This document shows, piece by piece, positions 8,401 to 18,011 of a stretch of DNA of 64,000 nt (the stretch's first letter is position 1; each line of letters opens with the position of its first letter). This DNA is from DASXRC01 sp036506495 (GTDB lineage: Bacteria > Actinomycetota > Actinomycetes > Mycobacteriales > Micromonosporaceae), in NCBI GenBank assembly GCA_036506495.1, contig DASXRQ010000265.1, positions 31,559 to 95,558 of the forward strand, in the 5' to 3' direction. The notes below the pieces were generated by a model. That model was not told the origin of the DNA. It saw nothing but the letters and a program-made list of their open reading frames with translations, and did not search any database. The position numbers were made by a program, and so were the translations under genes.

Positions 8401-10566
8401 ATGACCCAGGCCCGCGCCGCCAACGGGCGGCTCGCCCCGATCGTCCGCGCCGGCCTGATCGCCGGCATCGTCGTGGCGGCGGTCCTATACCCGCTCGCCG
8501 CCCTCGGTGGGCTCGGGGCCAAGGCCGGGGCGGGACTCCTCGGCAACATGTCGACCGATCTGCGCCTCGTTCCGCAGGCACAGACCACTTACGTGTACGC
8601 CTCGGACAACAAGACGCTGCTCACGATGTTCTACGAGGAGTACCGCAGGTACACGTCGATTTCGCAAATGTCGGCCTACATCCAGCAGGCCGTGGTCGCC
8701 TCGGAGGATGCCCGCTTCTTCGAGCACCACGGCGTGGACGTGAAGGGCATCGCGCGGGCGTTCGTCGCCAACCAGCAGGCCGGCGGCGTCTCCCAGGGCG
8801 CATCGACGCTGACCATGCAGTACGTGCGGATGGCGCTGCGGGACAGCGCGCAGACTCCGGCCGAGGCGATCGAGGCGACCGAGCAGACCAACCGCCGCAA
8901 GCTCCGGGAGATGCGGCTCGCGACGGGGCTGGAGAAGCAGCTGTCGAAGACGCAGATCCTCGAGCAGTACCTCAACGCCGCGTACTTCGGCCACCGCGCG
9001 TACGGCATCTTCGCCGCCGCACAGATCTTCTTCTCCAAGGCGCCGAAGGACCTCACGCTCGGCGAGGCCGCGACGCTGGCCGGCCTGGTACAGGCGCCTT
9101 CCGCCTACGACCCGGCCGGCGCGGACAAGGGGCCGGCCAGCGAGCGGCGCAACTACGTCATCGATCGAATGGTCGAACTCGGGTACATCGCCCCCAGCGT
9201 CGCCGCCACGGCGAAGAATCAGCCCATCCGGCTGCAGTTGACGACGCCACGGAACGACTGCATCTCGGTGCCGCGGCGGCTCAACGGTTCCGGCTACTTC
9301 TGCGACTTCTTCAAGAACTGGTGGATGTCCCAGCCCGCGTTCGGCAGCACCCCCGCCGAGCGCGAGGACAGGCTGCGCCGCGGCGGCTACCGGATCGTGA
9401 CCTCGCTCGACCCGAAGGTGCAAAGGCTGGCTCAGCGCGAGGTCCGGAAGAACCTGTCCGCCCGCAGCCCGTTCGCGCACGGCGCCGTATTCGTCGAGCC
9501 GGGCACGGGACTGGTCACGGCGATGGCCGTCAACCGCGTCTATTCGCTGGACCAGAGGGAGAACGGGCCGAACACCGACGCCACCAAGCGCGGCAAGGTG
9601 CCGGGCAACTACCCCGACACCGTCAACCCGCTGCTCGGCGGCGGAAAGCTGCCCGGCTACCAGGCCGGCTCCACGTTCAAGTTGTTCACGCTGCTCGCCG
9701 CGCTGGACGCCGGCTTCCCCATGTCGACCTCGTTCTACGCCCCGCAGCGCTACCGATCCACCTACCTCACCGGACCGGAGGACCGCAGCGCGTGCGGCGG
9801 CGAACACTGGTGCCCGCAGAACGCCAGCCCGTCGATGACCGGTCGGCAGAACATGTGGACCGGCTTCGGTAAGTCGGTCAACACCTACTTCGTCCAGCTC
9901 GAGCAGGCGGTCGGTGCCGAACGGGCGGTGCGCATGGCCGAACGGCTCGGACTGCGCTGGCGCAACGACACGGACAGAATGATGGCCGCGCACGGCCGGG
10001 CCCACACCTGGGGCGCGTTCACGCTCGGCGTCGCCGATACCACGCCGCTGGAGATGGTCAGCGCGTACGCCACGGTCGCGGCCGACGGCCGCTACTGCGA
10101 GCCGCGCCCGGCGGTCTCGATCGCTGGCCCCGATGGGAAGCCGACGATGTACACGCCGGCGGGCACCCACGAGTCGGTCGAGGTGGCGGCGGAGCGCTGT
10201 TCCCAGGTGGTTTCGCCGACAATCGCCCGCGCGGCCGTTGACGCCGCCCGCTGCGTGACCGGGTACGGCGCGGCCCGCGGGTCGTGTGGCGGCTGGTCGA
10301 CCGGCGCCGCGGCGTACCCCATGGTCGGCAGGCCGTTCGCCGGCAAGACCGGCACCACCGACAACACCCGCACCGCCTGGTTCATCGGCTTCACGCCCGA
10401 CCTGGCGGGTGCCAGCTTCGTCGCCGACCCGGACAACCCGTTCCACGCGGTCGGCGACACGTACTACAACGACCCGATCCGGGTCGTGGCGAACACGATC
10501 GCGGGGGCGCTCAAGGGCCACCCGGTGCGGACGTTCACCCCGCCACCATCGTCGGTCCTGCGCTGA
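8401..10566 (+). CDS. Bifunctional class A penicillin-binding protein (GT51 glycosyltransferase plus transpeptidase)
   Basis: Polymerises lipid II and cross-links peptidoglycan at the outer face of the membrane. In the about 721-aa product, residues 14-35 are a single N-terminal membrane anchor. The GT51 domain holds ASEDARFFEHHGVD (E102) and GASTLTMQYVRM. The transpeptidase has SxxK in AGSTFKLF (S424, K427), SxN in KSVNTYF (S492) and KTGTT (K649). Transpeptidase tail is short, without PASTA repeats. The start is GTG 8398 or ATG 8401; no strong ribosome site lies close by. It diverges from the corrinoid operon with about 57 bp between starts. Confidence 0.93.
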   Translation: MTQARAANGRLAPIVRAGLIAGIVVAAVLYPLAALGGLGAKAGAGLLGNMSTDLRLVPQAQTTYVYASDNKTLLTMFYEEYRRYTSISQMSAYIQQAVVASEDARFFEHHGVDVKGIARAFVANQQAGGVSQGASTLTMQYVRMALRDSAQTPAEAIEATEQTNRRKLREMRLATGLEKQLSKTQILEQYLNAAYFGHRAYGIFAAAQIFFSKAPKDLTLGEAATLAGLVQAPSAYDPAGADKGPASERRNYVIDRMVELGYIAPSVAATAKNQPIRLQLTTPRNDCISVPRRLNGSGYFCDFFKNWWMSQPAFGSTPAEREDRLRRGGYRIVTSLDPKVQRLAQREVRKNLSARSPFAHGAVFVEPGTGLVTAMAVNRVYSLDQRENGPNTDATKRGKVPGNYPDTVNPLLGGGKLPGYQAGSTFKLFTLLAALDAGFPMSTSFYAPQRYRSTYLTGPEDRSACGGEHWCPQNASPSMTGRQNMWTGFGKSVNTYFVQLEQAVGAERAVRMAERLGLRWRNDTDRMMAAHGRAHTWGAFTLGVADTTPLEMVSAYATVAADGRYCEPRPAVSIAGPDGKPTMYTPAGTHESVEVAAERCSQVVSPTIARAAVDAARCVTGYGAARGSCGGWSTGAAAYPMVGRPFAGKTGTTDNTRTAWFIGFTPDLAGASFVADPDNPFHAVGDTYYNDPIRVVANTIAGALKGHPVRTFTPPPSSVLR

Positions 10567-10638
10567 CCCGGCCCGACCCGGCCCGGGCCCCGCTTTCTGC
10601 GCCGAGTGCTTGATCGATGGGCACGCGACAGTGGTTGG

Positions 10639-11235
10639 TCAGTGCAGGTCGGCGGCGACGAACGACCAGACCTCGAGGTCGACGCGGCCGCTGTGCACGT
10701 GCCCGGCGTTGCGCAGCAGGCCCTCGTACGTGAAACCCGCCTTCTCGGCCACCCGCCGTGAGGCGGTGTTTCCGGGAGCGACGCGCAGCTCGACACGCTG
10801 GAAACCATGCTCGAGGATCAACGCGATCGCGAGCGCGTCGACCGCCTCGGCGGCCAGCCCGAACCCTCGAACGTCGGGCGCAACGGCGTACGAGACCTCG
10901 GTCACCCGGCCCACCCAGTCGGTGCGCTTGGTCCAGAGGCAGCCGACCAGACGATCGTCCTCGCGGCGAACGATGCCGTAGTGGTCGCCCTCGCCACTGT
11001 CGCGGCGCTCTGCCGCCATGTCCGTACACCAGGCCAGGCCCTCGATCGCCCCGAACTCCTGCGGGAACGGCAGCCAGCGTTGCGTCTGCTTGTCCGCGAA
11101 GACCTCGGCCACGCCGGGCGCATCATCGGCGGCGAGCGGGCGAACGTGGAGTCGGGGCGTGGACACGGTGAGCGTCGGGAAGCGGCGCACGGCAACATGA
11201 CCCTTCACGCGCCACCTCGCCCAGCGGTCCCGCAT
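10639..11235 (-). CDS. GNAT family N-acetyltransferase (RimJ/RimL-like)
   Basis: 198-aa acetyl-CoA-dependent acetyltransferase of the ribosomal-protein/antibiotic acetylase type. Visible blocks are LTVSTPRLHVRPLAADDAPGV at the N-terminus, SYAVAPDVRGFGLAAEAVDAL (acetyl-CoA pyrophosphate loop) and VELRVAPGNTASRRVAEKAGF. The first 10-20 residues are doubtful: a GTG about 30 nt inside (GAGGTG before it) is also possible. Stand-alone gene, convergent with the PBP. Substrate unknown. Confidence 0.85.
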   Translation of the reverse strand: MRDRWARWRVKGHVAVRRFPTLTVSTPRLHVRPLAADDAPGVAEVFADKQTQRWLPFPQEFGAIEGLAWCTDMAAERRDSGEGDHYGIVRREDDRLVGCLWTKRTDWVGRVTEVSYAVAPDVRGFGLAAEAVDALAIALILEHGFQRVELRVAPGNTASRRVAEKAGFTYEGLLRNAGHVHSGRVDLEVWSFVAADLH

Positions 11236-11469
11236 TCCAGTTCGGCGCGCGTCGGGTGCGCATCGGTCATCGGTGGCGGCTCCTCCCGGCCGAAGGGGTG
11301 CCCGGTGACGGCCGATCCGCCATTCGGAACGGCCGTGGAGACGATACCCGTTCCGCCCGGCATCCGTGCGGCGTCGGGCCTCCCGGCGGGTCGGCGACGC
11401 CCGGCAGCCCCGCCGCGGTCACAGCCGGTTGCGCCTAGGCCGCTCGGATCACGTGGGTAACCTCATCGT

Positions 11470-12336
11470 GTGTACCGGTTCCTGCTCACGCCGCGCTGGC
11501 TGGGCCTGTCCCTGCTCATGCTCGGGCTCGCCGGCGTGATGGTGGGGTTGGGGAACTGGCAGCTGCACCGGTATCACGAGCGCAGCACGATCAACGCGCG
11601 CATCGACGCCGGCGGGCGGGCCGCGCCGACGCCGCTGGAGCGCGTCCTGCCCGAGCCGGGACGCTCCCCGGGCCGCGCGGGGCCGCCGCCATCCTCAGCG
11701 GCCGAGTGGACGCGGGTCACCGCGACCGGGCGGTACGACGCCGCTCGCGAACTCCTGGCCCGGGGCCGCACCGTGGAAGGCGTCGTCGGGTTCGAGGTGG
11801 TCACGCCCCTGGTGCTCGATGACGGCACCGCCGTCCTGGTTGATCGGGGCTGGGTACCCCCTGCCCCGGGCGGCGCGAGCGCGGTGCCGCGAGTTCCGCC
11901 GGCACCCGACGGATCGGTTACGGTCGTCGGCCGCGTACACCTCTCGGAGAGCCGCCCGGGCGCCATCGCCGAGCGCGCTGGCCGGGTGGAGGTACGCCGG
12001 ATCTCCGTGCCGCAGCTCGCCACCAACCTGCCGTACCCGGTGTACGGCGCGTACGTGTTGATGGATTCCCAGGACCCGCCGGCCGACTCCGCCCTCGTCG
12101 CGATCCCGGCGCAGCACGAGAACGCCTGGCAGAACGCCGGATACGTGGTCCAGTGGTGGATCTTCGCCGCGCTCACCGTTGCCGGCCTGGTCTGGCTGAT
12201 CCGTCGCGAGACGCGCACCGACGCCGGGTTTGATGCTGAGATGCGCGAGATGTGGGCGGGCGACGAGCCGTCGACCGCGGGAACCCCGCCGGGCGAGCGG
12301 CGGCTGCCGCAGGCTCCGGTGTCACCGGCCGTCTGA
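11470..12336 (+). CDS. SURF1 family cytochrome oxidase biogenesis protein
   Basis: 288-aa membrane protein helping assembly of the aa3 oxidase (heme a insertion). It has the SURF1 plan: N-terminal membrane helix (about residues 10-30) ending in the hallmark GNWQLHRYHER, a large extracytoplasmic domain with VLVDRGWVP, then PVYGAYVLMDSQDP and a second helix (VVQWWIFAALTVAGLVWLI). Start is the GTG at 11470; the N-terminus YRFLLTPRWLGL is family-like. The 234 bp upstream hold no recognised gene. Confidence 0.92.
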   Translation: MYRFLLTPRWLGLSLLMLGLAGVMVGLGNWQLHRYHERSTINARIDAGGRAAPTPLERVLPEPGRSPGRAGPPPSSAAEWTRVTATGRYDAARELLARGRTVEGVVGFEVVTPLVLDDGTAVLVDRGWVPPAPGGASAVPRVPPAPDGSVTVVGRVHLSESRPGAIAERAGRVEVRRISVPQLATNLPYPVYGAYVLMDSQDPPADSALVAIPAQHENAWQNAGYVVQWWIFAALTVAGLVWLIRRETRTDAGFDAEMREMWAGDEPSTAGTPPGERRLPQAPVSPAV

Positions 12337-12349
12337 GCCAGCGCCGAGC

Positions 12350-12838
12350 TCAGAGCCGGCGATGCATGATGTGCAGCCCGACGTACCCCTTCGCCGGGTG
12401 GCGGAACGCCGCGGGCACCGTCCCGATCACGTCGAAGCCCAGGCTGCGCCACAGCGCGAACGCCGGCGCGTTGGTCTCCACCACCGCGTTGAACTGCATT
12501 GCCCGGTAACCGTCGGCGCGCGCCTCATTGAGGACATGTTCACCGAGCGCCCTGCCCACGCCTCGGCCGGTGTACGCGGGGTTCACCATGAAACCCGCGT
12601 TCGCGACATGGGCGCCCGGGCCGTGCTGGTTGGGGTGGGTCTCGGCGGTCCCCGCGATCGCGCCGCCGTCGTCGACGGCGACCACGGTCCGGCCCGGCGG
12701 CCCGTGACACCAGCGCCTCCGGGCCTCGTCCTCGGCGATGTCACGCTCCCATGCGAACGTCTCGCCCGCGCCGACGATGACGCGCATGAACGCCCACATC
12801 GCCGGCCAGTCCGCGGGCGTCACCTCCCGGATGAGCAT
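12350..12838 (-). CDS. GNAT family N-acetyltransferase
   Basis: 162-aa single-domain acetyltransferase. IREVTPADWPAMWAFMR starts the fold, NAGFMVNPAYTGRGVGRALGEHV is motif A with the acetyl-CoA loop, and MQFNAVVETNAPAFALWRSLGF is motif B. Length is typical. ATG 12838 has GGGAGG-like sequence just upstream. It is convergent with the SURF1 gene with 13 bp between stops. The acceptor substrate cannot be told. Confidence 0.88.
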   Translation of the reverse strand: MLIREVTPADWPAMWAFMRVIVGAGETFAWERDIAEDEARRRWCHGPPGRTVVAVDDGGAIAGTAETHPNQHGPGAHVANAGFMVNPAYTGRGVGRALGEHVLNEARADGYRAMQFNAVVETNAPAFALWRSLGFDVIGTVPAAFRHPAKGYVGLHIMHRRL

Positions 12839-12948
12839 GAGCCCAGCATGCCGCCCCGCGTACCCTGCCGACCGGCGGGGAGCACGTTAGGGTGCTCGAA
12901 GTGCGCGAGCGTCGATTGGCCTCGTTCCCGGGCCAGAGGGGAAGCCGC

Positions 12949-13446
12949 ATGAGCGATCATCCGCTGCCGCCGCCGGCCGACCCGTGGCCCGACCCGCTGG
13001 CATCGTCAACCCCACCGACACCCGCGGCCACCCCGACGCCTGCGGCGACCCCACCGGAAGCCGCACCGTCGCCCCCAGCCCCGCCGGCGGCGGCCGGACC
13101 CGTCGTGGCGCAGATCGGCGAGTTGGGGGTCACGTCGTCCGTCGTACACACCCCGGCCGGTGACATCCCCCTGCGCGGCTCGACGTGGCAGGTCTCCGAT
13201 CAGTGGCTGACCGAGCAGAGGACGCCGACCTGGGCGATCGTCGTGGCGATCGCCGGATTCTGCGTGCTGACCGTATTCAGCCTGCTGTTCCTGCTGGTCA
13301 AGGAGACGACGTACCGCGGCACCGTGCAGGTCACGGTGACCAATGGGGCGCAGCAGTACGTCGCCCGCATCGCCGTCGCCACGCAGGCCGAGGTGCAGGC
13401 GATCCACCAGCAGGTGAACTACGTGCGTTCGCTCGCTGCGCTCTGA
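12949..13446 (+). CDS. Proline/alanine-rich single-pass membrane protein of unknown function
   Basis: 165 aa from ATG 12949 (AGAGGGGAAG at 12935-12944 sets the start). Residues about 1-48 are a low-complexity Pro/Ala/Thr tail with TPAATPTPAATPPEAAPSPP-like repeats. A short conserved-looking segment follows (GELGVTSSVVHTPAGDIPLRG), then one membrane helix (WAIVVAIAGFCVLTVFSLLFLLV), then an about 40-residue polar tail. I do not recognise the family. The gene ends 28 bp inside the convergent ligB gene. Confidence 0.7.
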   Translation: MSDHPLPPPADPWPDPLASSTPPTPAATPTPAATPPEAAPSPPAPPAAAGPVVAQIGELGVTSSVVHTPAGDIPLRGSTWQVSDQWLTEQRTPTWAIVVAIAGFCVLTVFSLLFLLVKETTYRGTVQVTVTNGAQQYVARIAVATQAEVQAIHQQVNYVRSLAAL

Positions 13447-15026
13447 TCCTTGATGGCGAGCACGGTGTCGATCGTGTCCGCCTCCTCGGCGCGCTTGTCG
13501 TGCCGGTAGCGCAGCACCCGGGCGAACCGCAGCGCGACGCCGCCGGGGTAGCGCGGGCTGGTTTGGACCCCGTCAAACGCGATCTCCACGACCTGCTCCG
13601 GCCGGACCCTGACCACCCAGTCACCGCGCTCCACGGCCAGTTCCAGGAAGCGCTCGGTCTGCCAGCGCAGCATTTCGTCCGTCATGCCCTTGAAGGTCTT
13701 GCCGAGCATCACGAACCCGCCGGTGCGCGGGTCTCGCGCACCCAGGTGGACGTTCGACAGCCAGCCCTGGCGCCGGCCGTGGCCCCATTCGACCGCGAGC
13801 ACGACCAGGTCAAGCGTGTGCCGTGGCTTGACCTTGACCCACGCGGCACCCCGCCGGCCCACGTCGTACGACGCGTCCGGGTCCTTGACCACCACCCCCT
13901 CGTGCCCGGCGCGCAACGCCGCCGCGAACGCCTCCGCGGCCGCGGCCTCGTCCGGAGCCGTGCTGCGGGTGACCAGCAGCTCGCCCGGCACCGCATCGGC
14001 GAGCGCGGCCCACCGTTCCCGACCCGCGGCGTCGAGCAGATCGCCGCCGTCGACGTGCAGCAGATCGAAGAAGTACGGCGTGAGGCTCGCGCCGACGCCC
14101 GGGGCGTCGGGCGGCAGCCCGGCCGAGCCGTCCTCCCCGCCGGCCGCGATCTGGGCCGCCACCCGAGCGCGCGCCCCCCTGGTCGCGGCCCGGCTGGCCG
14201 TCTCCGCGAACGGGCGCGGGCGACCGTGCTCGTCGAGTGCGATCGCCTCGCCATCCAGGACGATCTCCTGGGCCGACAGGGCGCGCACGGCGGCCACCAC
14301 GATGGGCAGCCGTGGCGTGATCTCGTCGAGGCTCCGCGTGAACACCGAAACCTCCGAGCCCGACCGGTGCACCTGGATGCGGACGCCGTCGAGCTTGGCG
14401 TCGACGATGGCCGGCGTGCCGGTCGCCACCAGCGCCTCGGCAACCGACGGCGCGCTCTGGGCGAGCATGGGCGCGAGCGGGCGGCCGACCCGGAGGGTGA
14501 ACTCGCCGAGCGCGGCCGCCCCGCTCGTCAACGCCGCCACCGCCACGGCCTTGAGGTCGCCGACGAGCAGCAATGCCCGGCGGACGGCGCTCACCGGCAC
14601 CTCGGCGGCCTTGGCGATCGCGTCGACGAGCAGGCCGGCCTGGGCGCCCTGGCGCAGCTCGCCGCCGAACAGGCCGATCAGCAGCCGCTGCTCGTCCAGC
14701 GTGGCGGCCGCGAAGAGGCGGTGCAGAAGCTCGCGGCGGCGGGCCTGCGAGCCGGCGCCCGAGACGACGGACAGCTCGCCGATCGCGGAGTCCACCGCCG
14801 CGACGGTCAGCGTGGGCTCCTCCGCCGGCGACGGCAGGTCCCGCAGGGCCGCGTACCCAACGCCCGTCTGCCTCTGCCGGAGCTCGCCCGCCAGGTACGC
14901 CGACCCAGCCGCGATCTCCTCGGGCGCCAGTGCTCGCAGGGCGGCGGCGAGCAACTCGACCTTGGCGAGCCGCTTCGACGTCGCGGTCACGGCCGCGGAC
15001 GTGGCGGCCAGGTCAACGAATCGCAC
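13419..15026 (-). CDS. ligB: ATP-dependent DNA ligase (LigB type)
   Basis: Seals nicks using ATP, alongside the essential NAD-dependent LigA encoded elsewhere. The 535-aa product has an N-terminal helical DNA-binding domain (about 1-190), the adenylation domain with nucleotide lysine motif DAKLDGVRIQVH (K211), LDGEAIALDE (motif III) and GHEGVVVKDPDASY (motif IV), and motif V AWVKVKP. A C-terminal OB fold follows. Length and motif order match mycobacterial LigB rather than the Ku-associated LigD. The last 28 bp overlap the convergent membrane-protein gene. Confidence 0.93.
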   Translation of the reverse strand: MRFVDLAATSAAVTATSKRLAKVELLAAALRALAPEEIAAGSAYLAGELRQRQTGVGYAALRDLPSPAEEPTLTVAAVDSAIGELSVVSGAGSQARRRELLHRLFAAATLDEQRLLIGLFGGELRQGAQAGLLVDAIAKAAEVPVSAVRRALLLVGDLKAVAVAALTSGAAALGEFTLRVGRPLAPMLAQSAPSVAEALVATGTPAIVDAKLDGVRIQVHRSGSEVSVFTRSLDEITPRLPIVVAAVRALSAQEIVLDGEAIALDEHGRPRPFAETASRAATRGARARVAAQIAAGGEDGSAGLPPDAPGVGASLTPYFFDLLHVDGGDLLDAAGRERWAALADAVPGELLVTRSTAPDEAAAAEAFAAALRAGHEGVVVKDPDASYDVGRRGAAWVKVKPRHTLDLVVLAVEWGHGRRQGWLSNVHLGARDPRTGGFVMLGKTFKGMTDEMLRWQTERFLELAVERGDWVVRVRPEQVVEIAFDGVQTSPRYPGGVALRFARVLRYRHDKRAEEADTIDTVLAIKDQSAASERT

Positions 15027-15065
15027 GGACCCATCCTGGCAGCCACGACCGACACCGGCGGTGTC

Positions 15066-15278
15066 TCAGATCGCGGCTCCGACCGGCTCCTCGACGGTGA
15101 ATCCGCGAGCCCGGACCGCGTCCGCGACCCGGGCAAGCTCGGTGTCGACCTGGCAGAGGGCGGCCGACAACTCATCCAGGTGGGTGCGCAGCGCGGTGTC
15201 GGACCACCCGGACACGTCGACATCCCCGAGGGCACGCACGGCGGCGTCGAGCCGCTCGATGGCTTCCTTCGTACTCAT
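15066..15278 (-). CDS. Small helical protein of unknown function
   Basis: 70 aa, start ATG 15278. It is almost entirely predicted helix with heptad-like leucine/alanine spacing (ALRTHLDELSAALCQVDTELARVADAVRARGF). The pattern recalls the N-terminal helices of DUF222/HNH proteins, but no HNH motif follows. It sits 39 bp upstream of ligB on the same strand and 47 bp from the dipeptidase gene. Codon use is normal for the window, so I think it is expressed; the function is unknown. Confidence 0.55.
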   Translation of the reverse strand: MSTKEAIERLDAAVRALGDVDVSGWSDTALRTHLDELSAALCQVDTELARVADAVRARGFTVEEPVGAAI

Positions 15279-15325
15279 GTTCGAATGCTACCGCGGGCTA
15301 CCGACAGCACTCAAGCACGCCGTCG

Positions 15326-16663
15326 CTAGAGGGCGGCCACCTTCGCCAGCAGCAGCGCCTCGGCGAGGCACACGCGCCCGAACTCGGCCAGGTGCAGACT
15401 CTCGTTCGGCCCGTGCGCCTGAGCGTGAGGATCCTCGACGCCGGTCACCAGGATCGCCGCCCGCGGGAACATCTCCTGGAACGTGGCGATGAACGGGATC
15501 GATCCGCCGACGCCGATGTCGACCACGTCCACGCCGTCCCAGGCCTCGCGGAAGGCGGCCCGGGCCGCGTCGAACGCCGGCCCGCTGGCGTCGATCACGC
15601 AGGGCGCGCCGTCGTGCTCGAAGGTGACGGTGACTTTCGCGCCCCACGGCGCGTGCTTCTCGAGGTGGGCGCGCAGCGCCGCGTACGCCGACTTGGGGTC
15701 GTCCCCGGGCGCCAGCCGCACGCTGAGCTTGGCCTTCGCGGCCGGGACGAGCGCGTTCGGGGCCTCCGGCGTGCGCGGCGCGTCCACGCCGAGCACCGAG
15801 ATCGCCGGCTTGGTCCAGATCCGGTCGACGAGGCGGCCGGTGCCGATGAACGAGACGCCGTCCAGCATGCCCGCCTCGGCCCGCAGCCGGTCCTCGGGAA
15901 AGTCAAGCGGGGATGCCTGCCCGCTGACCAGCCCGTCCACCGCCACGTCGCCCGCATCGTCGTGCAGCGTGGCGAGCAGCCGGCTCAGCGCCGTGAGCGC
16001 GTCGGGCACCGCTCCGCCGAACATGCCGCTGTGCACGGCGTGGTCCAGCGTGCGCACCTCGACGAAGCAGTTGACGATGCCGCGCAGGGACGTGGTCAGG
16101 GCCGGTACGCCGACGTCCCAGTTGCCCGAGTCGGCGATGACGATCACGTCAGCCTCGAGCTCCTCGCGGTGCTCGGAGAGCAGCCGCTCGAGTGAGTCCG
16201 AGCCGTACTCCTCCTCGCCCTCGATGAACACGACCACGCCCACGGGAAGGGCGGCGCCGAATGCACGCAGGGCGGCCACGTGCGCCATGATCCCCGCCTT
16301 GTCGTCCGCCGCGCCCCGCCCGTAGAGCCGGCCGTCGCGTTCGACCGGCTCGAACGGCTCGGTGTCCCACAGCGTCGGATCGCCCGTGGGCTGCACATCG
16401 TGGTGGGCGTACAGCAGGACGGTCCGGCCGCCCGGGGGCGCGGGTCGACGACCGATCACTGCGGGCTGGCCACCGGCCCGGACGATCGTCACGTCGAGGC
16501 CGCAGCCGCGCAGCAGTTCGGCGCTCGCCTCGGCGGAGCGCTCGACGTGCGAGTGGTCGAAGCCCTCGAACGCGATGCCGGGGATGCGGACGAGGCGCTC
16601 GAGGTCGGCGCGTACGCCGGGCAGCTCGCGGGCGATCGCGGCCCGCAGGTCCAAGTCGGTCAT
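15326..16663 (-). CDS. M20 family dipeptidase / metallopeptidase
   Basis: Zinc exopeptidase of the carnosinase/PepV-like M20 group. It shows the metal-site blocks LLYAHHDVQPTGD, GRGAADDKAGIMAH (bridging Asp), FIEGEEEYGSDSL (catalytic and metal Glu) and the late histidine in ARDPHAQAHGPNE-like sequence (EDPHAQAHGPNESLHLAEF). It is cytosolic, with no signal peptide. The product is about 445 aa, normal for the family. Start ATG 16663 gives TDLDLRAAIARELP; a GTG at 16690 and ATG at 16672 are alternatives, none with a strong ribosome site. Confidence 0.9.
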   Translation of the reverse strand: MTDLDLRAAIARELPGVRADLERLVRIPGIAFEGFDHSHVERSAEASAELLRGCGLDVTIVRAGGQPAVIGRRPAPPGGRTVLLYAHHDVQPTGDPTLWDTEPFEPVERDGRLYGRGAADDKAGIMAHVAALRAFGAALPVGVVVFIEGEEEYGSDSLERLLSEHREELEADVIVIADSGNWDVGVPALTTSLRGIVNCFVEVRTLDHAVHSGMFGGAVPDALTALSRLLATLHDDAGDVAVDGLVSGQASPLDFPEDRLRAEAGMLDGVSFIGTGRLVDRIWTKPAISVLGVDAPRTPEAPNALVPAAKAKLSVRLAPGDDPKSAYAALRAHLEKHAPWGAKVTVTFEHDGAPCVIDASGPAFDAARAAFREAWDGVDVVDIGVGGSIPFIATFQEMFPRAAILVTGVEDPHAQAHGPNESLHLAEFGRVCLAEALLLAKVAAL

Positions 16664-16766
16664 GCCCGGCATCGTATGCCGGGTCACCACCGCCGGGCGG
16701 GGCGCACCTTACCGCGGCTCGCGGGGCGTCACTCGGGCTAGCCGGCGTCGCTCCGGCTCGTCGGCG

Positions 16767-17900
16767 TTACTCAGGCTCGTCGGCGTCCTCGGTCGTCTGC
16801 GGCTCCGGCCGGCGGGGGCGCGCGGCGGCGGCCCGGGTTGCGGCGTCGCCCGCCGTGCTCGCCCACGCCCGGGCCCGGGCGAACCCCCCACCGACCCAGC
16901 CACCCACGTCCGTGGCGCCGTCGCCGAGCCGGCGCAGGAGCGAGACGAGCGGGTCCTGGGAGCGCTGGAACGCCTCGCGGTACGAGTCCGCGGCGGCCCT
17001 GACGTCGTCGGCCATGGACGCGTCCGCGTCGCCGTCGCGGCGCGGGTAGTCGCCCGCGAGGATCCGGCCGTACGCCCCCGACTCGATCCACTGCCGCAGC
17101 TGGGCGGCCCTGGCGACGGGCACGGGATGGCTGCGGAACGTGGTCAGGCGGATCTTGTGCACGCTGTCGCGGAGGTCGCCGGCGCGCTCGTAGTCGGCCG
17201 CTTGCTCAAGGAACGCCGTGGTGTCGATCTCGGAGAGGTCGCCGCCGCCGGCGAGCTTCATCAGCAGCCGGGTCGCGGCGGCGGGATCCTGTCCGGCCAG
17301 TAGCCCGGCGCGGTCGGCCGACAGCTCGGCCTTCCGCCACCACTCGTACATCGCCGCGATGATGCCGCGCAGCGCGATCGCCCCGACCGGCAGCCAGCTC
17401 AGGCTCTGCGCCCAGCCGGTGAGGATGATGAGGATCGTCTTGTAGACGGCGTGTCCGCTGCGCACGTGACCGATCTCGTGGCCGAGCAGGCAGCGCAGCT
17501 CGTCCTCGTCGAGCTGGTTGATGGCCGCGGTGTTGACCACGATGAACGGGCGTTCCATGCCGATCGCCTCGGCGTTGAGCCACGGCGACTGCGCGACGTA
17601 CAGCTCGGGTAGGTCCTCGACGTCCAGCGACGCGGCCGCCTCGGTGAGCCGGTGGTAGACGCGCGGGTACTGGCGATGGTCCACGCGGACCGCGCCGCCG
17701 AGGACCTGCAGGCGGAACCCGCGCTCGTTCCACATGCCGAAGAACGCCTTGACCACGTCGTCGAACCCGCGCAGCTCGCGCAGCGCCGTCAGCGCGCCGC
17801 GGTCGGCGGGGTGCTCCCACGCGCGGGAGCTGATGCCGGTCAGCACGACGCGCCGCCGAGCCGGCACGGTTGCCGCTGCGCCCTCATCCCCGGTGGTCAT
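16767..17900 (-). CDS. M48 family membrane-associated metallopeptidase (HtpX/Ste24-like)
   Basis: 377 aa from ATG 17900, which has GGGGAGG upstream. The zinc motif HEIGHVRSGH and the downstream third ligand region ELSADRAGLLA are intact, so it should be active. Between them lies a hydrophobic hairpin (TILIILTGWAQSLSWLPVGAIAL) that would anchor it to the membrane. The C-terminal 100 residues are charged and rich in Arg/Ala/Glu. Related proteases work in membrane-protein quality control. The gene is 110 bp downstream of the kinase gene on the same strand. Confidence 0.88.
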   Translation of the reverse strand: MTTGDEGAAATVPARRRVVLTGISSRAWEHPADRGALTALRELRGFDDVVKAFFGMWNERGFRLQVLGGAVRVDHRQYPRVYHRLTEAAASLDVEDLPELYVAQSPWLNAEAIGMERPFIVVNTAAINQLDEDELRCLLGHEIGHVRSGHAVYKTILIILTGWAQSLSWLPVGAIALRGIIAAMYEWWRKAELSADRAGLLAGQDPAAATRLLMKLAGGGDLSEIDTTAFLEQAADYERAGDLRDSVHKIRLTTFRSHPVPVARAAQLRQWIESGAYGRILAGDYPRRDGDADASMADDVRAAADSYREAFQRSQDPLVSLLRRLGDGATDVGGWVGGGFARARAWASTAGDAATRAAAARPRRPEPQTTEDADEPE

Positions 17901-18011
17901 CCGTGCCTCCCCGCATCGACGGCCGCCACCCCAACTCGACGGCATGCCGGCCCGCTTTCGCCGATCGTCCTCTACTCCCGGGCGCGCGTCTACGCTCCAT
18001 TGGTCTGACGA

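Noticed and set aside
8485..10521. 678-codon open frame opposite the penicillin-binding protein
   Set aside because: Shadow of a high-GC gene: Arg/His/Val-rich composition, no domains, no ribosome site, and a well-supported gene on the other strand.
11236..11469. Short plus frame before SURF1
   Set aside because: Composition is random-like and no start signal was found.
13185..15329. 714-codon plus-strand frame over ligB
   Set aside because: Antisense shadow of the DNA ligase gene, with no recognisable motif.
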